Shown piece after piece: positions 1-8,179 of a stretch of 64,000 bases of DNA. Position 1 is the first letter of the stretch, and each line of letters begins with the position of its first letter. The stretch is from assembly GCA_019058315.1 (NCBI GenBank), contig JAHPZH010000002.1:1063910-1127909 (forward strand), given 5' to 3'. The notes under the pieces were generated by a model that was not told where the DNA came from, made no database searches, and was given only the letters and a program-made list of their open reading frames with translations. The DNA is from Candidatus Helarchaeota archaeon (GTDB lineage: Archaea > Asgardarchaeota > Lokiarchaeia > Helarchaeales > RDOG01). The position numbers and the translations under genes were made by a program.

Positions 1-86
1 TATCGTTATCTATTAAAAAAGAGGGAGTTCCTCTCGTTCTAGATACTGTGCTTCCCGATGTTCCTAAAATAGTTATTTTCAATTAA
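1..86 (+). CDS. 3' end of an unidentified protein gene (truncated by window edge)
   Basis: Reading frame 3 is open from the first bases of the window and ends at a TAA at 84-86. The last 27 residues read as an ordinary globular C-terminus (it ends ...DVPKIVIFN). It converges with the minus-strand glycosyltransferase gene and overlaps its stop codon by a few bases. Too little is visible to name the product. Confidence 0.4.
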   Translation, partial: SLSIKKEGVPLVLDTVLPDVPKIVIFN

Positions 87-1539
87 CTAAAACTCCACTT
101 ATGTCAAATACACAATTAAGATCAATGGAATATAGCAGCATTAAATTATCAGAATCTTGTGTTAGATTATTATATTTTTTGACGCTTTTAGGCTCAGCTC
201 CGATGGATAAATAATATTGATATGGGCTTAATAGACTCATTAGATTAAAGGATAGGTATCTAGGATTCATATCAAGAATATAAATAGTATTTATATCGTA
301 ATCCTGAAACATTAGAAGTCTCAAATTCTGTCGAATTTCTTGTTCAGCAAAACCAAAATATTGGGGACCGAAACAAGGTAGATAAACAATATAAACACTT
401 TTTTTCGTTGATTTTGGTGTCATTAATGCGATTTGTATAGAAATATTTTCCATTGAATTTCCCATCACTTTGTATATATTCTTGCTATATTGTAAATAAA
501 ATGAAGAGCCAAAAATTAATCCGGAAATAGTAAATAGTAAAAAAATAGTCTTTTTTCTTCTAAAATCAATTTGTTTTAGCCATGGTATAATTTTTAGGTC
601 ATATTTATCAAGAAAAAGTAAAATTAATAAGAACGAATAAGCAACACAAGAAAAATAAAAGATTCGACTCGTTCTATGAAATATAAGCGGAACTGTATAG
701 ATTAAAGCAAACAAAATTGTGAATTTTTTAGAGGAATTATCAATTTTTTTCATCCATAAGTATAAAGGTATTAAAAAAATTAACCCAGCTATAATAATAA
801 CCAATCTTAAGGGGTCTAAAAAGCTTTGAATTGTAGAAAATAATCGATTTGTAGCTAAGCGAATATATATGAATAAAGCTACGATTGGTAAAAAATGCAC
901 ATATTTGATGGCTCTCTCTTTTACAAATAATTTGATGCTCTCGGATTCAGTTAGTTCAAAAAATCCATATAAGGGAATTAAAAATAGAGCAGTTTCTTTC
1001 GACAAAACACTAAAGTTTACAAATACTACTGAAATTAGAAAATCCCTAATATTTTCTGTCTTTAAATATTTTAAAAAATAATAAATACTGATTAATCCAA
1101 AAGTAACGAAAAATAATTCAAAATAAGTCGCAATCCAGAAAAAAATTTCATAATAAATTGGAGAAAGAAGCAGCATTATAGAAATGGATAGTAATGGAGA
1201 AAGCTGCCTCTCAAAGAGTCTAGTTGCAACTAAATAAATTAAAAAAAGATTGATTATAATCATAATCATAGAGACTAAACGAAAAGGAAATGGAGCATTT
1301 CCAAAAATAAGGTAAAGTACCTCCATTAATAAAATAGGAATTGGTCTGTAATATTTTCCATTAAAATCATGCAATAAATTATAGTATGGGTTAACCAATG
1401 TATCGAAAAAGAAAGTTAATTCATCACTGAAGAAATAAATATTGAAATAATCTATAAAAATTAAAAAATTAATACCTATACTTAATATAATTACGAAAAT
1501 ATTATTTTTATCCTTTAAGCAATTTAGAATTTCGGTAAT
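79..1539 (-). CDS. GT-C fold membrane glycosyltransferase (PMT/TMTC-like)
   Basis: Polytopic membrane protein of about 486 residues with roughly ten hydrophobic segments. After the first TM (about residues 13-30) comes an acidic pair D39-E40, then YYRP at 63-66 and LSKETAL at 179-185. This arrangement is typical of lipid-phosphate-sugar dependent O-mannosyltransferases (PMT/TMTC class), which glycosylate proteins outside the membrane. Substrate and donor are unknown. If the start is taken as TTG at 1398, the first TM and the acidic pair are lost. The frame stays open to a stop at 1555-1557 without ATG, GTG or TTG. A GAGGAG at 1546-1551 lies 6 nt before an in-frame ATT at 1537-1539, which I take as the start. 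The alternative is an ATG at 1558 with one extra A in the following A4 run. The C-terminal ~130 residues look extracytoplasmic and are not assigned. Confidence 0.65.
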   Translation of the reverse strand: MTEILNCLKDKNNIFVIILSIGINFLIFIDYFNIYFFSDELTFFFDTLVNPYYNLLHDFNGKYYRPIPILLMEVLYLIFGNAPFPFRLVSMIMIIINLFLIYLVATRLFERQLSPLLSISIMLLLSPIYYEIFFWIATYFELFFVTFGLISIYYFLKYLKTENIRDFLISVVFVNFSVLSKETALFLIPLYGFFELTESESIKLFVKERAIKYVHFLPIVALFIYIRLATNRLFSTIQSFLDPLRLVIIIAGLIFLIPLYLWMKKIDNSSKKFTILFALIYTVPLIFHRTSRIFYFSCVAYSFLLILLFLDKYDLKIIPWLKQIDFRRKKTIFLLFTISGLIFGSSFYLQYSKNIYKVMGNSMENISIQIALMTPKSTKKSVYIVYLPCFGPQYFGFAEQEIRQNLRLLMFQDYDINTIYILDMNPRYLSFNLMSLLSPYQYYLSIGAEPKSVKKYNNLTQDSDNLMLLYSIDLNCVFDISGVLVN

Positions 1540-1545
1540 TTGCTT

Positions 1546-1551
1546 CTCCTC
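1546..1551 (-). promoter_or_regulatory. Shine-Dalgarno GAGGAG before a putative ATT start
   Basis: GAGGAG on the minus strand, 6 nt upstream of the in-frame ATT at 1537-1539. It supports starting the glycosyltransferase there rather than at the internal TTG 1398. Confidence 0.5.
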
Positions 1552-1676
1552 TTTTCATTAAATATATTATAAACTTTAAAATTGGATTATTTTTTTAATT
1601 TTTCTGATTATTATAAACTTAAAGGATTATTTTTTATTAATAGAAATAATAGTTCTAAAAGGAGCTACTGATTTTC

Positions 1677-2453
1677 ATGCCTGTAATTACATGTGTAAAT
1701 CAACCAATTAGATACGAGAAATGGGGTGTAAAAACTAGTCTTCCACCTATAATATTTTTACATGGTTGGAATAATAATGTAACTGGTTGGTATAAACAAA
1801 TTCCATTCTTTAAAAAAATTACTGAAGTTTTTGCTTATGATCAAATAGGTCATGGAAAAAGTTCTAGATCACGAGATATAGATTATTCGATGGATTTTAT
1901 GGAAGCTGTTTTATATCAATTTATTAAAAAATTGAAAATAAATAAACCTGTTATTGTAGGACATTCCATGGGAGGTATGTTAACTCAATATTTCGCTTTA
2001 AAACATCCAGATCTTATATCAAAAATAATATTACTATGCACAACTTCTGGTTTATCAAGGCCCTACAAAAGAGCTCCTTTATTTATATATCCTATTGCAA
2101 AAATATTATCAAAATTATTCAAACCAATACAATACTTTATGAATAGCTTTCCTCATAAATCTCTAACAAAGAAAGAGGCTCAAAATGATTTTAAACGAGC
2201 TGTAGCCACTGATCCTTATGGGTCCTTTAAAATTATAGGGTCAATCCTCAGTTTTTCTATTATTAAGGAAGCCAATAATATCAAAAATGATATACTTTTC
2301 ATTACAGGAACCTATGATATGTTCACAGATCAAATTCCTTTCTATCAAAAATTAGGGGCAACTGTAAAATTAATTAAAAACGGAGAACACAATTTACATG
2401 GACATTTTCATGAAGAAGTTAATCAGATTATGTATGAATTCATTAAAAGTTAA
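1677..2453 (+). CDS. alpha/beta-hydrolase fold protein
   Basis: 258 residues with the full layout of a small alpha/beta hydrolase. There is an oxyanion-hole HGW at 29-31, a nucleophile elbow GHSMGG with Ser97, a probable acid Asp214 in a TGTYD segment, and catalytic His238 in GEHN. A lid insertion (about 125-195) sits between the elbow and the last strands. It is likely a cytosolic esterase, lipase or C-C hydrolase; the substrate cannot be told. An AAAGGAG at about 1659-1665 precedes the ATG. The ATP-grasp gene follows within 60 nt, suggesting cotranscription. No odd features. Confidence 0.8.
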   Translation: MPVITCVNQPIRYEKWGVKTSLPPIIFLHGWNNNVTGWYKQIPFFKKITEVFAYDQIGHGKSSRSRDIDYSMDFMEAVLYQFIKKLKINKPVIVGHSMGGMLTQYFALKHPDLISKIILLCTTSGLSRPYKRAPLFIYPIAKILSKLFKPIQYFMNSFPHKSLTKKEAQNDFKRAVATDPYGSFKIIGSILSFSIIKEANNIKNDILFITGTYDMFTDQIPFYQKLGATVKLIKNGEHNLHGHFHEEVNQIMYEFIKS

Positions 2454-2485
2454 TAAAATGGGAGAGGAAATAATTAAATTCGAAT

Positions 2486-3679
2486 ATATCTTACCCGAAA
2501 AAAATTCTTATTGTGGGTTTTAATTCACGTCCACTAGTTTTATCCGCTCTGAAGTTTGGATTAGATGTAGTTGCTATAGATTATTGGGGAGATCAAGATC
2601 TAAAAAATAAGATTAAAAATCTAATTGTAATAAAAGATAGAATGGCAAAAACAGATGTAGATACATCGGAATTATTAATTTCTGCTGCAAGAGATGCTTT
2701 TAAAGAATTCCCTAATCTTGAGGGAATTCTTGTAGGCAGTGGTCTTGATGATCGGTCTGATCTTTGGGGAAAATTAAATAATTTAGCACCAGTTTTTGGA
2801 AATACACCTATTGCAATAAAAGAAGTTAGAAATGTTCTTAATTTATTTAAGGAAGCAAGAAAGAAAAAGATCTCATGTCCATTCACTCAATTAGTATCTA
2901 CCTTAACGGAGGCCAAAACAATAGGTAAGGATATAAATTTCCCTCTAATATTAAAACCCTTTAGTGGAGGAGGAGGAATTAATATAAGAATTGCTTATAA
3001 TACAGATGATTTAGAGTCAAAATACTTAGAAATAAGTCAATTAACTAAAAATAACCGAGTCTATCTTCAGGAATTCATCGAAGGTCAAGATATTAGTACT
3101 ATGGTCTTATCAACAGGGAAAGAAAGTAAAGTAATATCTTTAAATGAACAACTAATTGGATTAAATGAAGTTAATTCCCCTTCAACCTTTACTTATTGCG
3201 GAAACATTATACCATTAGATACAACTAAAGAAGCAACACAAAATATAGAAGAGAGTTCTTTAAAATTAGCTCAATTATTTAAATTAAAAGGTATTAACGG
3301 TATAGATTTCGTCTTAAAAGATAATAATCCCTATTTAATGGAAATAAATCCTAGATTTCCAGGGACATTTGAATTGTTAGAAAATATATTAGAAACAAAT
3401 TTATTGAACATACATTTAGATGCTTGTTTTGGTATCTTACCCACTAAATCTTATCCGTATCTTAAATATGGTATAAAAATGGTAGTTTTTTCTAGGGAGA
3501 ATTATACATTACCTGATTTATCCTATATGAAAGATATTTACGATATCCCATTTCCAGGAACAATTGCAAACACAGGTTCGCCTATATGCACAGTTCAAAT
3601 ATTTGGAAAAAATAAAAAAACCATAATGGAAAAAGGTTTGAAAAAAATTAATGAAATTTATTCCAAATGTTCAGAATAA
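2486..3679 (+). CDS. ATP-grasp ligase (carboxylate-amine/thiol ligase family), start unresolved
   Basis: About 388-398 residues. The N-terminal pre-ATP-grasp domain begins KILIVGFNSRPL and continues to a DYWGDQDL segment. The ATP-grasp domain has the glycine-rich lid SGGGG, the QEFIEG strand and the C-terminal metal-binding MEINPRFPG. The family couples ATP hydrolysis to ligation of a carboxylate with an amine or thiol; the substrate is unknown. The GTG at 2513 would start inside the first beta strand, so it is too late. Upstream in this frame there is no ATG/GTG/TTG before the stop at 2471. Options are ATA at 2486 (used here; gives MSYPKKILIVG), or an ATG at 2458 (or ATT at 2473, 5 nt after GGAGAGG) followed by one surplus A in the A7 run at 2498-2504. 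Deleting that A gives one continuous frame. A true frameshift or assembly error is therefore possible. Confidence 0.75.
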   Translation: MSYPKKILIVGFNSRPLVLSALKFGLDVVAIDYWGDQDLKNKIKNLIVIKDRMAKTDVDTSELLISAARDAFKEFPNLEGILVGSGLDDRSDLWGKLNNLAPVFGNTPIAIKEVRNVLNLFKEARKKKISCPFTQLVSTLTEAKTIGKDINFPLILKPFSGGGGINIRIAYNTDDLESKYLEISQLTKNNRVYLQEFIEGQDISTMVLSTGKESKVISLNEQLIGLNEVNSPSTFTYCGNIIPLDTTKEATQNIEESSLKLAQLFKLKGINGIDFVLKDNNPYLMEINPRFPGTFELLENILETNLLNIHLDACFGILPTKSYPYLKYGIKMVVFSRENYTLPDLSYMKDIYDIPFPGTIANTGSPICTVQIFGKNKKTIMEKGLKKINEIYSKCSE

Positions 3680-3693
3680 CGTCCCCTCTTGGT

Positions 3694-4203
3694 TTAGGGA
3701 GTAGTTACATTAACCCAAAAATGGTTCCACATACCTGAATATACAAATTCATGGATTAATGGAACATATTTCCAAAGTTCGAATATTATTTTGGTTTTAT
3801 TAATGGCCTCTGGAATTTTAAACCGCATTTTGTGAAAGATAAATAATTCATTTAGTAAAATACAATCAAAATGAGTAAGCTCCTTTGCGTTTTTACTAGG
3901 ATGGAACAGACTATTGGTCGTATTTTCATCACCATATTTAACAATAACACGATAATAATAAATCATATCTTCCTGATTTACCACACTTACTGTAAAATTT
4001 ACAGTTTTGTTAACACCAATGATTTTTGGATAATGAGTTGTACCCCCAGAAGCGTCTAGTACACCAATTGAGGAAAAACGTTGGACAGGATAAGTTATAA
4101 TTGCATAGACATTAAAACCAACAACGATTCCTAGTGCGATTAAAACTGGAATTAAGTATATTTTAAAATGGGATTTTGAAATGTCTTTTTCGTTATTACT
4201 CAT
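3694..4203 (-). CDS. single-pass membrane protein with DUF1616-like extracytoplasmic domain
   Basis: 169 residues. A short charged cytoplasmic N-terminus is followed by one TM (about 15-36) and a beta-rich outer domain with several N-x-S/T sequons. The segment 'NFTVSVVNQEDMIYYYRV' recalls DUF1616 domains, where a 'VxNHE..xxxYxV' strand is typical; such domains occur in archaeal envelope proteins. I infer a surface-anchored beta-sandwich of unknown ligand. It converges with the ATP-grasp gene (14 nt gap) and lies downstream of the 4218-4823 membrane protein, perhaps in one operon. Confidence 0.55.
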   Translation of the reverse strand: MSNNEKDISKSHFKIYLIPVLIALGIVVGFNVYAIITYPVQRFSSIGVLDASGGTTHYPKIIGVNKTVNFTVSVVNQEDMIYYYRVIVKYGDENTTNSLFHPSKNAKELTHFDCILLNELFIFHKMRFKIPEAINKTKIIFELWKYVPLIHEFVYSGMWNHFWVNVTTP

Positions 4204-4217
4204 TTTGTGACCTTAAT

Positions 4218-4823
4218 TTATTTATTTGATATTACTATTTTCTTCTTCAAAAGATCTTTTTCATCTTTCTTTCGATGATAAGATTTTTTGGCATAGTAAA
4301 TTAATATAATTCCTATAAAGATAGAGATGATGATGATCGTTACATAGATTGGTATCACAATAGATGTGAATTCTTTATTTGAAACCGATTCGAAACCTTT
4401 GATTAAACTTAAAGGAAGAATGCCTTCTGCGATAGAATAGGCTTTTTTTGCGTAACTAATTGCTATTGTATAATTTGAAGTAGAAAATGCGGATTCTGCC
4501 TTATTTAAATAGTATATAGCATTCGCAAGACCAACATATAAAAACAAAATATCCCCTTGATTTAATTCAGTACCTACAAGTATCTCAAAATTCGCAAAAA
4601 TAAGATCTTCGGCATGTGTTATATTATCTACAGCGTTATCTTCGTCATCTAGAGCACATAAATTATGCGGATTTTTTTTATATCTCATATTAAAGATGAA
4701 ATTTTGAGAAGTAGAAGTATAAAAACTAATAAAAACACAAATTATTATAAATGAAACTGCTGCCAATTTAATTTTCATGTATTTCACAATTTGGGCTATT
4801 TCTTGTGAATTATTTCGATCCAA
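4218..4823 (-). CDS. membrane protein with two TM segments flanking a helical ectodomain, unknown
   Basis: 201 residues from TTG 4823, or 186 from ATG 4778. The first TM is at about residues 19-34 and the second near 158-176. Between them lies a helical region with alternating AINYLNKAES / ISYAKKAYSIAEG patterns resembling TPR-type helical hairpins, probably outside the cell. The tail is highly charged (KKSYHRKKDEKD). It overlaps the end of the upstream roadblock-like gene by 28 nt if TTG 4823 is used, implying translational coupling. I do not recognise the family. Confidence 0.55.
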   Translation of the reverse strand: MDRNNSQEIAQIVKYMKIKLAAVSFIIICVFISFYTSTSQNFIFNMRYKKNPHNLCALDDEDNAVDNITHAEDLIFANFEILVGTELNQGDILFLYVGLANAIYYLNKAESAFSTSNYTIAISYAKKAYSIAEGILPLSLIKGFESVSNKEFTSIVIPIYVTIIIISIFIGIILIYYAKKSYHRKKDEKDLLKKKIVISNK

Positions 4824-5500
4824 CCTTTCTTTTCGTACTTATCAATGATATCTCTTACTTCTGCGACTGGGAAATTACATTTCTCGCTTATATCTTCAAG
4901 GCTATTTTTACCATCTGCATATTGTAAACAAAGCCCTTCATTAAACGCGAACTTCTTCTTAGAATATTTAGGGTCTAATAAGGGATATATTTCAGCAGGA
5001 GATAAAGTTTCCAGTGGTGATGGTGTTATTGCAGGTTCATTACTATTAACAGCTAGCGCTGGAACTGTTTCAACAGCTTTTACCTTCTTTAATCTTATAA
5101 TATCATATGCAATAGTTTCAAGTTCATAAATTTCTTGAAGTTTATTTAGTGCTTCATCTATATTACCAGTAAATGTATTGAGTAGCCCTCGATATGCAAG
5201 AAGGTTTCCGCTTTTTCCAGTAGGGGAGTATAAAACAAGCATAACTTTTTTTGAAATTTTAAAAAATCCTAAAAGAATCCCGCTTAATGGTATAGAATAT
5301 TGATTTATTTCTATAAGTGAAAAATTTGTTTCGACATAATCCTTAATATATTCTGCTCTATCTTGTTCTAATTCGGGATCTATATATTTGATATCGGCAA
5401 GATCATCAATAATTGCGATCTGGGTTTCGAGCTGAGGCAATAACGCTTTCATCTTACCTTTAAGCTCACTTACTACTTCTTTTAATGGGTTATATGACAA
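4796..5500 (-). CDS. roadblock/longin-like N-terminal domain fused to a C-terminal winged helix
   Basis: About 234 residues. The N-terminal ~130 residues alternate strands and helices in a pattern compatible with a roadblock/LC7 or longin-type fold; a strand pair reads 'GILLGFFKISKKVMLVLYS' and is followed by GKSGNLLAYRG. A variable proline-rich linker (about 140-170) leads to a compact C-terminal winged helix (about 185-234: DGKNSLEDISEKCN...VRDIIDKYEKKGWIEI). Roadblock proteins in Asgard archaea often accompany small GTPases, but none is nearby. AGAGGA lies 6 nt before TTG 5500, so I prefer that start over ATG 5515, which has no upstream Shine-Dalgarno. Fold assignment is inferred, not certain. 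Confidence 0.5.
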   Translation of the reverse strand: MSYNPLKEVVSELKGKMKALLPQLETQIAIIDDLADIKYIDPELEQDRAEYIKDYVETNFSLIEINQYSIPLSGILLGFFKISKKVMLVLYSPTGKSGNLLAYRGLLNTFTGNIDEALNKLQEIYELETIAYDIIRLKKVKAVETVPALAVNSNEPAITPSPLETLSPAEIYPLLDPKYSKKKFAFNEGLCLQYADGKNSLEDISEKCNFPVAEVRDIIDKYEKKGWIEIIHKK

Positions 5501-5793
5501 AATATTTCCTCTCATAGTTTATGATTAAAATAAATATTGCCTAATTTTCTTCACATTAAAAATATCTTAATATTTGATTTATATTAATTTCACACTTTTA
5601 AATTGTAAGTCTTTTTAAAGTATAAAAAACTGGTATAATTAAAAATTAAAAAAGTTTGAGGTATATAATTTCAATAATAATATTAAATGTCAATTGGAAA
5701 CATACATATTTAAATGTAGAAACTAAGAGAATGATGAGGATATAACTTTATATAATAATTTGAACTGATAAACAGCCATGGAAGCGAGCTGAT

Positions 5794-6537
5794 ATGGAGC
5801 GGAGTGAAGTTATAAAACTTATAAAAATGATGATAGAGGAGACAAATTCCGCTATTAAAGATAAACAATTTTTGTTAGTTTATGAAAATTACACTAAAAT
5901 TGCTGAACTTTGTAAACAAATTGGGGATGAGAAAAACGCTAATAGTTATGCTGAGGCTGCAAATAAATTTAAACAACGGGCAGATATAGTAGAACATGAA
6001 AAAGAATTACGCGACGCAATAAATAAAGCTCTTGCATTAGCAAAAATAGCTAATGAAAATAAAGAATATTCTAGAGTCAGTGACATTTATTATAGTATCG
6101 CTTCAAAGTTATATGATCTTAAAGATGAAGAAACTGCAAAAAAATTTAGTGAAGCAGCTCGAAAATTTCGAGAAAAGGCAGCTTTGGAGGAAGTACCAAC
6201 AGAAGTTAAACCTTCCGTACCCGCAGAAATACACGAATCAACTGATGTAGCACCAATTGATACATTCGCCTCGGCTTTGAAAATTGGAGTTGAAGCTCAA
6301 AAAATCGAAGCTCCCCCTGTTAACGATAAAGTTCCATTTATTGAACCACCTACTAAAAAAGAACCAATAAAAATTCCACCAGCTAGTGCATTAGGGGAAA
6401 TGGATATAAATTTGGATAAATTAGATCAATTTCTGCTGGATTTAGGGCTTAAATGTCCAAATTGTGGTAAAGAATTAACTGAAGAAGAATCAGCAACTCT
6501 CACAAAATGTCCAAATTGTGGCCAAGATTTGGCTTAA
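5794..6537 (+). CDS. helical-repeat protein with C-terminal zinc ribbon
   Basis: 247 residues, cytosolic. Residues 1-135 form two or three paired amphipathic helices (TPR- or SNAP-like: YENYTKIAELCKQIGDEKNA and YSRVSDIYYSIASKLYDLKDE). A proline-rich linker (about 137-205) follows, then a zinc ribbon with CPNCGK and CPNCGQ at about 221-245. The helical unit closely resembles repeats in the cytoplasmic tail of the giant surface protein at 41.4-48.9 kb. A TATA-like TTTATATAATAATT sits about 35-45 nt upstream of the ATG. Likely a scaffolding or adaptor protein; function unknown. Confidence 0.65.
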   Translation: MERSEVIKLIKMMIEETNSAIKDKQFLLVYENYTKIAELCKQIGDEKNANSYAEAANKFKQRADIVEHEKELRDAINKALALAKIANENKEYSRVSDIYYSIASKLYDLKDEETAKKFSEAARKFREKAALEEVPTEVKPSVPAEIHESTDVAPIDTFASALKIGVEAQKIEAPPVNDKVPFIEPPTKKEPIKIPPASALGEMDINLDKLDQFLLDLGLKCPNCGKELTEEESATLTKCPNCGQDLA

Positions 6538-6551
6538 CATTATTATGTGAA

Positions 6552-6887
6552 TTAATTCTCTGAAAAAAACTTTTTATTAAGGGATTTAATAGTTCCAGAT
6601 ATACCAATAATATAAATTACTACTTCAGGTTGCTTTTTTCTTTCAAAGCTTATTATAGTGGCCAATGCAGTTCTTAATTTATCGAGTTCCTTCAAACTAC
6701 ATCTTAGAATACCTTTTTTGCTTTTAGGATCATAATTCATAAGCCAAAGTCCCATTTTACTAGTTCCGTGTTCGCCATATAATGTATACAATTGATACCA
6801 TATAGTATTTAATAACTGCTCTTCTGTAATTTCATTACTTTCTGATATAATTTCAAATGCAATATAACGATGCTTTTCTGCCTTCAA
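6552..6887 (-). CDS. rnp2: RNase P protein subunit Pop5
   Basis: 111 residues, the normal length for archaeal Pop5. It starts with basic residues then HRYIAFEI, has the LWLMNYDP and KGILRCS strands of the ferredoxin-like fold, and a helix LDKLRTALATI. Pop5 pairs with Rpp30 to stimulate the catalytic domain of RNase P RNA in tRNA 5' maturation. The rpp30 gene lies directly upstream (3 nt between), the classic archaeal pairing, so the two are surely co-expressed. Confidence 0.9.
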   Translation of the reverse strand: MKAEKHRYIAFEIISESNEITEEQLLNTIWYQLYTLYGEHGTSKMGLWLMNYDPKSKKGILRCSLKELDKLRTALATIISFERKKQPEVVIYIIGISGTIKSLNKKFFSEN

Positions 6888-6890
6888 AAA

Positions 6891-7559
6891 TCATAACCCC
6901 CTATTCTTTATTATTTCTAAAGGAATATCTGACACCGCTTTTTTACATATCTCCTTTGGTAAATCTACTAGTCCTAAAATTGCGATTAATTCTCTGGCTG
7001 CTCTAATTTCATAAATTGATCTTGCACCTGAAGTTATGATAAAAGGTGTATTTGCACGAATAATATTATAACTCATTTTTCGTAGTAATCGGATTTGTTT
7101 TGAGCGATTCAAGCCTGAAAATATAATCAAAGGACGAACGAATATTTCAATGGCTTTGGAATTTCGCGTTGCCAGCTTTGCAGCCTCATATGTTAAAAGA
7201 TCAAAATTATTATAATCAAAAAATGTCAAAAAATCAATCCTAGAATCTTGAAGAGCCCAATTAAAAATTGCTTTTTTCCGGACTTTCAATGAAATAAGAT
7301 CAATATTTGGTCTGATATTTCTAAGTTCTTGCTTTATTCCTTTAATCTCTTCCCCAATTATTTCTGTTCCAGTTAAAACTTTAATTTTAGATTGAATATT
7401 GTTCTTAAACTCTTGAATTTTTTTTAAAGGTACATTATTAAAATCAGAAAAACTCACGTAAGAATATCCCAATTTAGAAGCCATATTAATCATATCAATT
7501 GGGGAATCAACACCATTAGAAATATTCGAATTAAGATGTAAGTCTGCATAAATTTTCAT
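6891..7559 (-). CDS. rnp3: RNase P protein subunit Rpp30
   Basis: 222 residues with the PHP-like TIM barrel start (KIYADLHLNSNISNG), YVSFSDFN, and later segments LTGTEI, ITSGARSIYEIRAARELIAILGL and KAVSDIPLEII that match archaeal Rpp30. It forms a heterotetramer with Pop5 in RNase P. Start ATG 7559 is preceded by GGTG with 5 nt spacing, a useful reference for ribosome-binding sites in this genome. Confidence 0.9.
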   Translation of the reverse strand: MKIYADLHLNSNISNGVDSPIDMINMASKLGYSYVSFSDFNNVPLKKIQEFKNNIQSKIKVLTGTEIIGEEIKGIKQELRNIRPNIDLISLKVRKKAIFNWALQDSRIDFLTFFDYNNFDLLTYEAAKLATRNSKAIEIFVRPLIIFSGLNRSKQIRLLRKMSYNIIRANTPFIITSGARSIYEIRAARELIAILGLVDLPKEICKKAVSDIPLEIIKNRGL

Positions 7560-7620
7560 TGCTTCACCGAAATATAACTTTCAAGATATTAACATCTGTT
7601 TTTTCTTATATAAGTAAGCT

Positions 7621-7645
7621 TCATGATAACAAAAAATTATCGTGA
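7621..7645. repeat. 9-bp inverted repeat with A-rich loop upstream of the RNase P genes
   Basis: TCATGATAA at 7621-7629 and TTATCGTGA at 7637-7645 can pair over 9 bp (one T-G wobble) around a 7-nt loop. It lies between tusA and rnp3, about 60-85 nt upstream of rnp3. It could be an operator or a transcript hairpin; chance cannot be excluded in such AT-rich DNA. Confidence 0.3.
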
Positions 7646-7735
7646 TAATAAATTCTCAAATTATAGTTACAAACCAAAAAAGAAATAAAATATCTTTATT
7701 AAAGTTTAAACCATTAGATTAGAAATTTTAGACAT

Positions 7736-7969
7736 TTACAATGAATTTGTTTTTACAAGAATCTTATATTCATTTGAAAGATCTTTTATTTCTAGAACTT
7801 GGTGCCCCTCTTTTTGTAAAAATTTTTGTATATTTTCTTTTGCGGGTTGGAAATCTCCGATAATCTCAAGTATTTTTCCCGATCCAATTTCTCTTATTTT
7901 CTTTCGAGTTAATAAAACTGGCATCGGACAAGTTTTACCTCTAACGTCGAGATTTTCTTCTGGTTGTAT
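7736..7969 (-). CDS. tusA: TusA/SirA-family sulfur carrier protein
   Basis: 77-81 residues. The hallmark LDVRGKTCPMPVLLTRKK places the active Cys early in helix 1, followed by GKILEIIGDFQPAKENIQKF and a last strand. TusA-like proteins pass persulfide sulfur for tRNA thiolation or molybdopterin. The frame could start at TTG 7981, but that codon runs into GGGTG (7975-7979) and has no Shine-Dalgarno upstream. GGGTG lies exactly 5 nt before an in-frame ATA (7967-7969), giving M-QPEENLDVRGK. I favour ATA initiation, as in other genes here. TTG 7981 would add four residues. Confidence 0.85.
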   Translation of the reverse strand: MQPEENLDVRGKTCPMPVLLTRKKIREIGSGKILEIIGDFQPAKENIQKFLQKEGHQVLEIKDLSNEYKILVKTNSL

Positions 7970-8179
7970 AAAATCACCCAAATTTTAAATGATTTTAGAT
8001 ATTTTGTCAATAAAATAATGGCATTAAATTTTATAAGAATAACCATTAGTTTTTCTAATATAGATTGAATTGAATAATATAAATTGAAATAGAATCATAG
8101 ATAGAGCGATGAATACAACTAAAATTAGAAATAATTACTTAAGTTTTTACTGTTCTCGTTTAAGAGATCATAAAATGAG

